A DNA stretch of 64,000 bases from Eubacterium limosum (GTDB lineage Bacteria > Bacillota > Clostridia > Eubacteriales > Eubacteriaceae): positions 2,914,001 to 2,978,000 of the forward strand of contig NZ_CP019962.1 of NCBI RefSeq assembly GCF_000807675.2, read 5' to 3'. Shown piece after piece: positions 1 to 7,535 of the stretch. The translations under genes and the position numbers were made by a program. A model generated the notes under the pieces. That model saw nothing but the letters and a program-made list of their open reading frames with translations, was not told the origin of the DNA and searched no databases. Every line of letters begins with the position of its first letter. Position 1 is the stretch's first letter.

Positions 1-383
1 TGGCCGTTGACGGTGGTGTCGTTAAACACAATGCCCATAATAATAGGCGTAACGAGGATCACCTGGGCGATGATCATGGCGGTGGGCGTGTACATGAGCT
101 TTAAATGCCCTAAGGGGCCGGAGCGGGCGAGTACCAGTGAGGTGAACAGGCCGATGATGACCGGCGGAAAAGACATAAAAGTGTAGAGCAGCCGGGATAC
201 GATCCGCTTTCCCCTGAATTCCTTAATGCCGAGCAGGATGCCCAGGGGCACGCCGAGAACGGTGGAATAAATGGTGGAGGAGAAGGATACGTATAAGGAA
301 AGCCCGACAATCTGGTAGATTTCCGGGTCGCCGGAGATCAGCAGATGGAAGGCCTCGATGAAGCCATTGATAATATAATCCAT
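1..383 (-). CDS. tupB: Tungstate ABC transporter permease, N-terminal part (cut by window edge)
   Basis: The minus strand from the ATG at 383 reads open to the window edge and gives about 127 residues of an inner-membrane permease. After a short start (MDYIINGFIEAF) come hydrophobic segments: one near residues 25-50 (IYQIVGLSLYVSFSS), one near 70-90 (SFPPVIIGLFTSLVL), and a segment ending TPIIMGIVFND. It would form the membrane channel that passes tungstate delivered by TupA. It lies 78 bp downstream of tupA on the same strand, so the two are probably cotranscribed. The TupB call rests mainly on this neighbour; a molybdate-type permease looks similar. Confidence 0.8.
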   Translation of the reverse strand, partial: MDYIINGFIEAFHLLISGDPEIYQIVGLSLYVSFSSTIYSTVLGVPLGILLGIKEFRGKRIVSRLLYTFMSFPPVIIGLFTSLVLARSGPLGHLKLMYTPTAMIIAQVILVTPIIMGIVFNDTTVNG

Positions 384-461
384 AGGAAACCTCGTCAGTC
401 TGTCAATTCAAAATCAGCGCCCGAAAAACGGACGCTGACAAATTCTAAATTCAGTTAATGC

Positions 462-1331
462 TTATTTGCTGGCGTTTGGCACAAAGGTTGGTTCGCCATT
501 GATTTTATAATCGGCGATGGCCTTTTGCGCTTCGTCGCTTAAAATCCATTCCTGGAATTTTTTGGCGCCGTCGGTATTCAGCTCAGCACTGACCTTGTCA
601 GGATTGACGACAATGACTCCGTACTGGTTATACAGGTTATCGTCTTTTTCCACAACAACCTCAAGATCCAGATTATCCTTCATATTTAACCAGGTAGCGC
701 GGTCAGACAGGGTATAGGCTAATTTTTCATTGGCCATTTTCAGGGTATCGCCCATGCCAGAGCCGGATTCGATGTACCAGGGCTGTCCTGCCGGGGTAAC
801 GCCTGCTTTTTCCCACAGGCCCAGCTCTTTGGTATGGGTACCGGATTTGTCGCCTCTGGATACAAATTCAGACTGGGTTTCAGCAATGGTCTGGAAGGCT
901 TTTACCGCGTCGTTTGGAGCGACTTCTTTCAGTTTTGCCGGGTCATCCTTACTGCCCAGAACAATGAAGTCATTGTACATAACGTCAAAACGTTCGATGC
1001 CATAGCCTTCCTTGACAAAATCCTCTTCCTGAGATTTTGCATGAACCAGAAGCACATCGGCTTCTCCGTTTTTGCCCATTTCAATGGCTTTACCAGTTCC
1101 AACGGCCACAACCTTTACGGCAATGCCGGTTTCCTCTTCAAACTTGGGCAGGAGCACATCAAGCAAACCGCTGTCCTGTGTGCTGGTCGTGGTGGCCATA
1201 ATGATTTCACCGTTGGAGCCTGGCTCCAGCTTTTCGGTTTTAGCAGTATTGTTGCTGCTGCATCCTGCCAGGCCGATGACCATGGCCAGAGTCAGCAGCG
1301 CGGCCAGAACCAGTGTCAATTTTTTTTTCAT
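462..1331 (-). CDS. tupA: Tungstate-binding lipoprotein of an ABC transporter
   Basis: This 289-residue extracytoplasmic binding protein captures tungstate for the adjacent permease. It has a lipoprotein signal with lipobox LAGC and modified Cys24. Just after the linker is the TupA hallmark TTTSTQDSGLLD, followed by VGTGKAIEMGKNGEADVLLVH, which belongs to the oxyanion-binding fold. Tungsten uptake makes sense in an anaerobe with tungsto-enzymes such as formate dehydrogenases or aldehyde oxidoreductases, which lie outside the window. The gene leads the minus-strand operon and is preceded by a long, structured leader. Confidence 0.92.
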   Translation of the reverse strand: MKKKLTLVLAALLTLAMVIGLAGCSSNNTAKTEKLEPGSNGEIIMATTTSTQDSGLLDVLLPKFEEETGIAVKVVAVGTGKAIEMGKNGEADVLLVHAKSQEEDFVKEGYGIERFDVMYNDFIVLGSKDDPAKLKEVAPNDAVKAFQTIAETQSEFVSRGDKSGTHTKELGLWEKAGVTPAGQPWYIESGSGMGDTLKMANEKLAYTLSDRATWLNMKDNLDLEVVVEKDDNLYNQYGVIVVNPDKVSAELNTDGAKKFQEWILSDEAQKAIADYKINGEPTFVPNASK

Positions 1332-1389
1332 TTCTCTTCCTCCTTGATAATGAAAATTAAATATATAAAAGAATAATCTTCTATACCAT

Positions 1390-1500
1390 TGTAATTTGCG
1401 AGGAGGAAATAAACGCAGACCGCACGTTTAGTTTACCAACTATCCTTCTCACACTGGAAAGCACAGCCGTTTCCCGCTGCACTCTGACGATTTTGAATCC
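1390..1500 (-). promoter_or_regulatory. Structured leader upstream of tupA, candidate riboswitch
   Basis: The minus-strand transcript upstream of tupA can fold into several hairpins: AAACG/CGUUU around 1412-1430, AGUU/AACU around 1429-1441, and two mutually exclusive stems around 1455-1485 (CAGC/GCUG versus GGAAA/UUUCC). Molybdenum/tungsten cofactor (Moco/Tuco) RNAs precede such genes in other anaerobes. I could not match the consensus by eye, so the riboswitch idea is inference. The rest of 1332-1683 holds this leader and the divergent promoter at 1606; I see no gene there. Confidence 0.25.
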
Positions 1501-1605
1501 ATGGATTGACTTTAGGATAAAAAATTCGGATAGATAAATCTTTAAAACGATTTCGATATGACTATTTTAACAGAAAATGGCGAAGAATTCAAGCGGCAGT
1601 ACTAA

Positions 1606-1634
1606 TTGACAAGGGCTGTCAGGCGTGCTAGGAT
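1606..1634 (+). promoter_or_regulatory. Sigma-A type promoter of the hydrogenase-sensor operon
   Basis: A perfect -35 TTGACA (1606-1611) and a 17-bp spacer are followed by -10 TAGGAT (1629-1634). It lies 50 bp before the first gene of the operon at 1684 and has no competing plus-strand gene upstream. Confidence 0.6.
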
Positions 1635-1683
1635 TAATCTGTCAGAAAAACACAGGGATTAGAACAATATTGAGGAGTAAAAA

Positions 1684-1935
1684 ATGAAAGAAATACATAT
1701 TTGCATTGGCAGTGCCTGCCATGTCAAGGGTTCCTATCAGGTGGTACAGCGCTTCAAGGAGCTGGTGGCCGAACGGGGCCTCGAAAATGAAGTGGAGCTG
1801 ATGGGTACCTTCTGTCTGGACGCCTGCAGCGACGGGGTGGCTGTCAAGGTTGACGATCATATTTATACGGTTAAGCCAGAGGGCGTGGACCAGCTGTTTG
1901 ACCAGATAATGGAGGGAAATAATGGGTGTCATTAA
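1684..1935 (+). CDS. Small thioredoxin-like [2Fe-2S] ferredoxin (NuoE/HydC C-domain type)
   Basis: The 83-residue protein matches the thioredoxin-like [2Fe-2S] domain found in NuoE and in the small subunits of bifurcating hydrogenases. Four cysteines are spaced as in that family: C7-x4-C12 and C44-x3-C48. It is a stand-alone one-domain form, likely a soluble electron carrier for the neighbouring hydrogenase-like sensor. A GAGG-type ribosome binding site precedes the ATG. Its last codons overlap the start of the next gene (1922) by 14 bp, which implies translational coupling. Confidence 0.85.
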   Translation: MKEIHICIGSACHVKGSYQVVQRFKELVAERGLENEVELMGTFCLDACSDGVAVKVDDHIYTVKPEGVDQLFDQIMEGNNGCH

Positions 1936-3622
1936 TTTTACAAAGGCAAGCTGCCGGAATTGCTATAAATGTATCCGATACTGCCCGGTAAAGGCCATTA
2001 AGCTAATGGACAATCAGGCTCAGATCGTTGAGGACCTGTGTATTGGCTGCGGTAACTGTTTTCGGATTTGTCCGCAGAATGCCAAATATGTGGCCAGCGA
2101 TGTGGACAGCATCAGGCAGTGGCTGGAGGAAGGGCCGGTGGTTCTGAGTTTGGCGCCGTCCTTTCCCGCCGGGTTTAATGCAGAAGACCCCCTGCAGGTG
2201 CTGAGCGGACTCCGGGCTTTGGGATTTACAGTGATTGAGGAGACCGCCATTGGGGCAGAGCAGGTCTCAAAATACTATGCCAAGGATTACTGGGGGACAA
2301 AACGCCATGTGATCACAACCTCCTGTCCGACAGTTAACATGATGATTGAAAAATACTATCCCGATGTGGTGGAATACCTGAGCGAGGTGGTATCTCCCAT
2401 GACCGCTCACGGTATGATGCTGAAGGAAAAGTATCCCAACGCGAAAGTTGTGTTCGCAGGGCCCTGCATCTCAAAAAAGATGGAAGCCGTCGACGCTGCC
2501 AGGCCGATCATCGACGGAGTGCTGACCTTTGATGAGCTGGATGTGTGGTTTAAGGAAGAAGGCATTAATGTATCCGATATGCCTACAGGCGGCTTTGACG
2601 CGGCTGGCTGTAATGTGGCGCGGTTCTATCCGCTGGCCGGAGGTGTGGAAAAAACCAGTATACCAGGCGTGCAGGGCGTCCGGCGGGTCATAAAAATTGA
2701 TGGCCTCAAAAACTGCCGTGACTTTCTGGATGATATCGGTAAGCTGGAGGGCCAGTACTGGATCGAAATGAACGCCTGCGTCGAGGGCTGTGTCAACGGC
2801 CCGGGCAATACCCACAGCCCTCTGGTCAAGTATGAGCGGATCGAGCGTGTGACAGATTACATTAATAATAATGCCCGCAAAGACCCGGAAGCAGCTGAGC
2901 AGGCGCCGGATTTCAGCCGTGGCTTCGCTGTTGAGAAGAAGGACCCCTTTGCGGGTGTGCCGGAGGAAGCCATTGAAGAAATTCTGCGGCAGACAGGAAA
3001 GTTCACCCCGAAGGATGAGCTGAACTGTGGTACCTGCGGTTATGACAGCTGCCGTGAAAAAGCCGCGGCAGTTTACTGCGGCATGGCGGAGTTAGACATG
3101 TGCCTGCCCTTTATGCGCAACCGCAACGAGGCCATCTCTAATCTGATTATCGCGTCGACACCAAACGCCATCGCGGTGCTGGACAAGGATTTCAGGATTG
3201 TTGATTTTAACGGGGCGGCCGAAAAGCTGTTCAAGACCGCCAAAACCGATGTGCTGCACAAAAATTTCGTTGAAGTCTTTGACTACAACCCGTTCAAAAA
3301 GCTGGACAATGTCGAGGGAAATTACTACAGCGGCCGGGGACTCTACACCCGCGGCAATATCCATTTTATGGAAATTCTGACCTATATCCCAGGACAGAAG
3401 ATGTACATGGGAATATTTGTGGACATCTCCAGAGAGATCAAAAAGGAACGGGCATACCAGAAAATGCAGGAAGAAACCCTGGACATGGCCCAGAAGGTCA
3501 TCGACAAGCAGATGCGTGTCGCCCATGAAATCGCAGAGCTGCTGGGTGAAACCACTGCCGAAACCAAAGTTACACTGACCCGGCTGCAAAAGGTTGTAGG
3601 AACAAGAGAGGAAGAACAATAA
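1922..3622 (+). CDS. Sensory-type [FeFe]-hydrogenase with FeS and PAS domains
   Basis: A 566-residue cytoplasmic protein. An N-terminal 2x[4Fe-4S] ferredoxin domain has C11-C14-C17-C21 and C40-C43-C46-C50. The H-cluster domain (about 70-310) supplies the four expected ligand cysteines: C135 in TTSCP, C182 in GPCISKKME, and C286/C290 in ENACVEGC-like context beginning at E282. A small FeS domain (C-x2-C-x4-C, about 362-385) and a PAS domain (about 405-500) follow, then a short helical tail. This layout matches the group C 'HydS' putative sensors of clostridia and Thermotoga. The residue equivalent to the proton-relay cysteine of catalytic enzymes is Ser134, so fast H2 turnover is unlikely. The partner genes are an electron carrier and a phosphatase, so H2 or redox sensing is the likely role. 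Confidence 0.85.
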   Translation: MGVINFTKASCRNCYKCIRYCPVKAIKLMDNQAQIVEDLCIGCGNCFRICPQNAKYVASDVDSIRQWLEEGPVVLSLAPSFPAGFNAEDPLQVLSGLRALGFTVIEETAIGAEQVSKYYAKDYWGTKRHVITTSCPTVNMMIEKYYPDVVEYLSEVVSPMTAHGMMLKEKYPNAKVVFAGPCISKKMEAVDAARPIIDGVLTFDELDVWFKEEGINVSDMPTGGFDAAGCNVARFYPLAGGVEKTSIPGVQGVRRVIKIDGLKNCRDFLDDIGKLEGQYWIEMNACVEGCVNGPGNTHSPLVKYERIERVTDYINNNARKDPEAAEQAPDFSRGFAVEKKDPFAGVPEEAIEEILRQTGKFTPKDELNCGTCGYDSCREKAAAVYCGMAELDMCLPFMRNRNEAISNLIIASTPNAIAVLDKDFRIVDFNGAAEKLFKTAKTDVLHKNFVEVFDYNPFKKLDNVEGNYYSGRGLYTRGNIHFMEILTYIPGQKMYMGIFVDISREIKKERAYQKMQEETLDMAQKVIDKQMRVAHEIAELLGETTAETKVTLTRLQKVVGTREEEQ

Positions 3623-4848
3623 TGGCTTTTTTTGTCGATATTGCCCATGACAGCATCAATAAGCACCATCAGGAGCTGTGCGGTGATAATGTGGAAATCC
3701 GCATCAACGATGAGAGCGTGATCGTTGTTCTGGCCGACGGGCTTGGAAGCGGTGTGAAGGCCAATATCCTGGCGACCATGACCTCCACCATTGCGGCGAC
3801 TATGCTGGAGGATAAAATGTCGCTCAAGGATGTGGTAGAGACGTTGGAGGCCACCCTCCCGGTCTGCCAGGTTCGGAAACTGGCTTACTCGACCTTTACC
3901 ATCGTCCAGGTTTACTGGAAGACCCGGCGGCTTTATATTGTTGAGTTTGACAATCCGCCCATTGTCTACATCCGGGACGGGGAAATATTAGAGCTTGAGC
4001 GCCACCCCATCGAGTTCCAGGGCAAACAGATCTACGAAACCACCATGAAAATTGAGGAGAATGATGTTCTCGGCTTTTTCAGTGACGGCGTGATCCACGC
4101 CGGGGTGGGAACCCTGCTCAATTTCGGATGGCAGTGGGAGGACGCGGCCGACTATCTTCTGGCACGCACCTATGATGAGAAAATGGTCACCTCAAAGGAT
4201 ATCTCCATGCGGATGATAGAGACCTGCAACGACCTGTACGGCGGCGAGCCCGGTGACGACACAACGGTTGTGGTGATGAAGGCCGAGGAGCACCAGTATG
4301 TGACGTTGTTCTCAGGTCCTCCTCTGGACCGCACCAAAGACCAGATGATCAGGGAGATTTTGGACGAAGCCAAAGGCACAAAGGTAGTGTGCGGCGGCAC
4401 CGCCAGCAACATTGTGTCGCGGGAGTACGACGAGAAGATCGATATTGATCTTGACACCATGTCGGAACGGGTACCGCCGGTTGGCCGTATGAAATCCATT
4501 GACCTTGTGACCGAAGGGGTGCTGACCATCCAGGAAACAGTCAATATCATTGAGGATTATATCCACAAGCGCCGGGGTCATGAAGTCTTTGAGGGAAATA
4601 ACGGCGCGTCCATTCTGGCAGATCTGCTGGTAAACCACTGCACCCATCTCGATCTGATTCTGGGCAACTCCATCAACCCGGCCCACCAGAACCCGGATTT
4701 TCCCGATGCGCTCAGCTCAAAGTGGAAGATCACCCAGCGGCTCATCGATTTGCTTAAGGAGCTCAACAAATCTATCAATATTGTGTACGTGTACACAGCC
4801 GGCCTGCGGGCCGGCTTGTTTAAGTTGTACTTAAGCGGTAAAATATAA
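3622..4848 (+). CDS. SpoIIE/PP2C-family serine phosphatase, output of the hydrogenase sensor
   Basis: A 408-residue protein whose start overlaps the preceding stop by one base (TAATG). The N-terminal half (about 1-215) is a SpoIIE-type PP2C domain with metal-binding aspartates in LADGLGSGVKAN, FFSDGVIHAG and PGDDTTVVVM. The C-terminal half (about 220-408) is one I cannot assign. It begins YVTLFSGPPLDRTKDQ and contains KVVCGGTASNIVSRE; it resembles the extra domain seen on phosphatases next to HydS genes. The probable role is to dephosphorylate a serine/threonine-phosphorylated regulator when the hydrogenase sensor reports H2 or redox state. No kinase is in the window. Confidence 0.8.
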   Translation: MAFFVDIAHDSINKHHQELCGDNVEIRINDESVIVVLADGLGSGVKANILATMTSTIAATMLEDKMSLKDVVETLEATLPVCQVRKLAYSTFTIVQVYWKTRRLYIVEFDNPPIVYIRDGEILELERHPIEFQGKQIYETTMKIEENDVLGFFSDGVIHAGVGTLLNFGWQWEDAADYLLARTYDEKMVTSKDISMRMIETCNDLYGGEPGDDTTVVVMKAEEHQYVTLFSGPPLDRTKDQMIREILDEAKGTKVVCGGTASNIVSREYDEKIDIDLDTMSERVPPVGRMKSIDLVTEGVLTIQETVNIIEDYIHKRRGHEVFEGNNGASILADLLVNHCTHLDLILGNSINPAHQNPDFPDALSSKWKITQRLIDLLKELNKSINIVYVYTAGLRAGLFKLYLSGKI

Positions 4849-4870
4849 ACTTCTAACATAGCATTGATTC

Positions 4871-4899
4871 TTGACACTAAATTCAAAAAAGTATAAAAT
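4871..4899 (+). promoter_or_regulatory. Sigma-A type promoter of rny
   Basis: -35 TTGACA at 4871-4876 and -10 TAAAAT at 4894-4899 are separated by 17 bp, in the 108-bp gap between the phosphatase and RNase Y. Confidence 0.6.
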
Positions 4900-4956
4900 A
4901 GACTTTATAATGAGTGTCTAAAAAAACAATAATAACAAAATATTTACTTTAGGGAG

Positions 4957-6501
4957 GTGAATGTTATAGACATATTAACTATATGCTTAATCGTTGGTAT
5001 AGTCATTGCCTTTGGCGTTGGGTATTTTATCCGAAAAAACGTTGCTGAGGGCAAGATAAATAGTGCTGAAGAAACAGCCAAGAAAATCGTAAACGATGCA
5101 GTCAAAGAGGGCGAAGCCCAAAAGAAGGAAATGCTGTTTAACGCCAAGGAGGAATCCTTAGCTTTAAAGGAAGCCATTGAAAAAGATAACCGCGAGAGAC
5201 GCGCCGAGCTCCAGAAAACGGAAAACCGTTTGATCCAGAAGGAAGAAAACCTGGATAAGAAAGCGGCGAATCTCGAGCGCAATGAGGACAAGCTCGAAAG
5301 AAAAAACAAAGAGCTTGATAAGAAACAGGAAAAACTGGACAGCCTCTATGAAGAACAGGTCAAGGAACTGGAACGTATTTCAGGCATGACCTTTGAGGAA
5401 GCAAAACAGATTTTACTGGATGATGTTGCCAAGGAAACCCGCGCCGAAGCGGCGGTAATGATCCGCCAGATCGAGGCAGAATCCAAAGCGACAGCAGACA
5501 AAAAGGCCAAAGAGCTGATCGCGCAGTCCATTCAACGCTGTGCGGCAGACCATGTGGCAGAAAATACCATTACCGTGGTCAACCTGCCAAATGATGAAAT
5601 GAAAGGCCGTATTATTGGCCGTGAAGGCCGTAACATTCGTACACTGGAAACCTTGACGGGCATAGACCTGATCATTGATGATACGCCGGAAGCCGTTATT
5701 CTTTCCGGTTTTGATCCGATCCGGCGTGAAGTAGCCCGTTTGTCACTGGAAAAACTGATTATTGACGGACGAATCCATCCAGCAAGAATTGAAGAGATTG
5801 TAAAAAAATCTCAAAAAGAAATGGATGCTCAGATCAAGGAAGTTGGAGAACAAGCCTGTTTTGACACAGGTATCCACGGATTACATCCCGAAGTTGTCAA
5901 GCTGTTAGGACGTCTGAAATACCGTACCAGCTACGGCCAGAACGTGCTCAAGCATTCCATTGAGGTTGCCCACCTGGCAGGTCTGATGGCCGCTGAGCTG
6001 GACGCCAACGTTAAAATTGCAAAACGCGCAGGTTTGCTGCACGATATCGGTAAAGCCATCGACCATGAGGTTGAAGGAAACCATGTCGAAATCGGCGTAA
6101 ACCTGTTAAAGAAATACAAGGAAAACAAAAATGTGATCCACGCGGTAGAGGCCCATCACGGCGATGTGGAAGCCACAACCATTGAGGCTGTGCTTGTACA
6201 GGCTGCTGACGCCATCTCGGCCGCAAGACCCGGCGCCAGGAGAGAAACACTTGTCTCCTACGTGCAGCGGCTGGAAGAGCTGGAAAAAATCGCCACCTCC
6301 TTTGATGGTGTCGAAAAATCTTTTGCAATCCAGGCTGGGCGTGAAGTGCGCATAATGGTCAAGCCAGATTCTGTCAACGACGATGATATGATGATGCTGT
6401 CTCGTGATATTGCCAAGAAGATTGAATCTGAAATGGAATATCCAGGGAATATCAAGGTCAACGTCATCCGAGAAACCAGAGCCGTAGAGTATGCTAAATG
6501 A
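4957..6501 (+). CDS. rny: Ribonuclease Y, membrane-anchored endoribonuclease
   Basis: A 514-residue protein of full family length. It has an N-terminal membrane helix (about 4-25), a long charged coiled coil (about 30-195), a KH RNA-binding domain (about 205-265, with [15 protein letters not shown]) and an HD domain with the metal pair in [12 protein letters not shown]. RNase Y starts turnover of many mRNAs in Firmicutes and acts at the membrane. The start is odd. The only usable codon is GTG at 4957, but the strong GGGAGG motif (4952-4957) runs into it, and the nearby ATG at 4961 is in another frame and meets a stop. The N-terminus is therefore less certain than the gene. Confidence 0.93.
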   Translation: MNVIDILTICLIVGIVIAFGVGYFIRKNVAEGKINSAEETAKKIVNDAVKEGEAQKKEMLFNAKEESLALKEAIEKDNRERRAELQKTENRLIQKEENLDKKAANLERNEDKLERKNKELDKKQEKLDSLYEEQVKELERISGMTFEEAKQILLDDVAKETRAEAAVMIRQIEAESKATADKKAKELIAQSIQRCAADHVAENTITVVNLPNDEMKGRIIGREGRNIRTLETLTGIDLIIDDTPEAVILSGFDPIRREVARLSLEKLIIDGRIHPARIEEIVKKSQKEMDAQIKEVGEQACFDTGIHGLHPEVVKLLGRLKYRTSYGQNVLKHSIEVAHLAGLMAAELDANVKIAKRAGLLHDIGKAIDHEVEGNHVEIGVNLLKKYKENKNVIHAVEAHHGDVEATTIEAVLVQAADAISAARPGARRETLVSYVQRLEELEKIATSFDGVEKSFAIQAGREVRIMVKPDSVNDDDMMMLSRDIAKKIESEMEYPGNIKVNVIRETRAVEYAK

Positions 6502-6505
6502 CGCT

Positions 6506-6537
6506 GAGTCCAAATTTCAAAGAAATTTGGCAGCGAA
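6506..6537. repeat. Palindromic repeat, copy 1 of 2
   Basis: A 32-bp unit beginning GAGTCC and ending GCAGCGAA. Its core is a perfect 9-bp hairpin: CCAAATTTC (6510-6518), loop AAA, GAAATTTGG (6522-6530). The identical unit recurs at 6639-6670. It starts 5 bp after the rny stop. No U-tract follows, so it is not an ordinary terminator. Confidence 0.85.
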
Positions 6538-6638
6538 CAGGAGTGTAAGCGGGTGAGCGGCAACGAAGCTAACGCAGATGACGAAAAAATCATCCTGAAA
6601 GGATGGAAAGATTTTTGAGGAATCTGTGCTCCGATGTA

Positions 6639-6670
6639 GAGTCCAAATTTCAAAGAAATTTGGCAGCGAA
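6639..6670. repeat. Palindromic repeat, copy 2 of 2
   Basis: Same 32 bp as 6506-6537, in the same orientation, with the hairpin at 6643-6663. The 101 bp between copies carry a nested hairpin (CATCC/GGATG inside AAAATC/GATTTT, about 6585-6618). Together the two copies look like a small intergenic repeat element. Confidence 0.85.
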
Positions 6671-6683
6671 GCGATTAAAAACT

Positions 6684-6717
6684 AAAAAGGGGAGGGGCAA
6701 AGCCCCTTCCCTTTTAT
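6684..6717 (+). terminator. Intrinsic terminator between rny and the YmdB-like gene
   Basis: A G-rich/C-rich stem (AAGGGGAGGGGC, loop AAA, GCCCCTTCCCTTTT) ends in a T-rich run. It lies after the second repeat copy and 30 bp before the next start codon, so rny and the next gene may be partly uncoupled. Confidence 0.6.
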
Positions 6718-6746
6718 TTATTCATGAAAAGAAGACTGGAGTAACG

Positions 6747-7532
6747 ATGAAAATATTAATGATTGGCGATGTGGTCAGCCGGCCGGGGAGAACGGTGCTC
6801 AAGGAACAGCTGGGCGGCCTGATCGAGGAATATCAGATTGATTTTACCATTGTCAACGGCGAGAACGCTTCCGGCGGAAACGGCATCACCGAAAAAAATG
6901 CCAAAGAGCTGTTTAATCTGCCTATTGATGTCATGACCATGGGCAATCATGTCTGGCAGCAAAAAGAAATGGTCAATTATATAGAGAAATTTCCAAGGAT
7001 TATAAGACCGCTCAACTATCCGGACCCCTGCCCGGGCAAGGGCTATGATTTTTTTGAGCACAATGGCAAAACCATCTGTGTGATGAACCTGTCCGGACAG
7101 ATCTTTATGCCGGAGCTGGATTCCCCCTTTAACCTGTTCAGCCGCGTATGGCCGGAAATCGAAGGCAAATTTGATCTTTTGATCGTGGATTTCCACGCCG
7201 AGGCCACCTCGGAAAAAATTGCCTTTGGGTATTATCTGGACGGAAAAGCCTCCATTGTGGTGGGAACCCATACCCATGTGCAGACTGCGGATGAGCGGAT
7301 TTTGCCCGACGGAACCGCCTATATTACCGATTTGGGCATGACAGGCCCTTTAAATGGGGTCATTGGGGTGGAAAAAGACATTATTATAGGTAATATGGTG
7401 ACCAAACGGCCAGAGCGTTTTGTCATCGAAAAAGCGCGCCCCTGGCAGATTAACGGGATCGTGGTTGAGATTGACGACAAGACAAACCAGCCGGTTAAAA
7501 TCGAACGGGTATACCGGATTTATGAGGAGTAG
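6747..7532 (+). CDS. ymdB: YmdB-like calcineurin-type phosphodiesterase (TIGR00282 family)
   Basis: A 261-residue metallophosphoesterase. Metal-binding motifs are MIGDVVSRPGR at the N-terminus, NGENASGG, GNHVWQQ, VDFHAEATSEK and GTHTHVQTADE, exactly as in the YmdB family. YmdB proteins hydrolyse 2',3'-cyclic nucleotides and affect biofilm and motility choices in Bacillus. The gene follows rny, as it commonly does in Firmicutes. The ATG at 6747, with CTGGAG upstream, is preferred. The frame stays open back to 6603, but that stretch runs through the repeat and terminator and is not conserved-looking. Confidence 0.9.
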   Translation: MKILMIGDVVSRPGRTVLKEQLGGLIEEYQIDFTIVNGENASGGNGITEKNAKELFNLPIDVMTMGNHVWQQKEMVNYIEKFPRIIRPLNYPDPCPGKGYDFFEHNGKTICVMNLSGQIFMPELDSPFNLFSRVWPEIEGKFDLLIVDFHAEATSEKIAFGYYLDGKASIVVGTHTHVQTADERILPDGTAYITDLGMTGPLNGVIGVEKDIIIGNMVTKRPERFVIEKARPWQINGIVVEIDDKTNQPVKIERVYRIYEE

Positions 7533-7535
7533 ACA

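Noticed and set aside
834-1376. 180-residue plus-strand open frame across tupA
   Set aside because: It lies wholly antisense to the well-supported tupA gene and has no ribosome binding site or family features.
3092-3619. Minus-strand open frame opposite the hydrogenase-sensor gene
   Set aside because: Low-complexity antisense shadow; the plus strand encodes clear Fe-S and PAS motifs.
6603-6746. N-terminal extension of the YmdB-like gene
   Set aside because: The stretch runs through a palindromic repeat and a terminator, and the family starts at the ATG at 6747.
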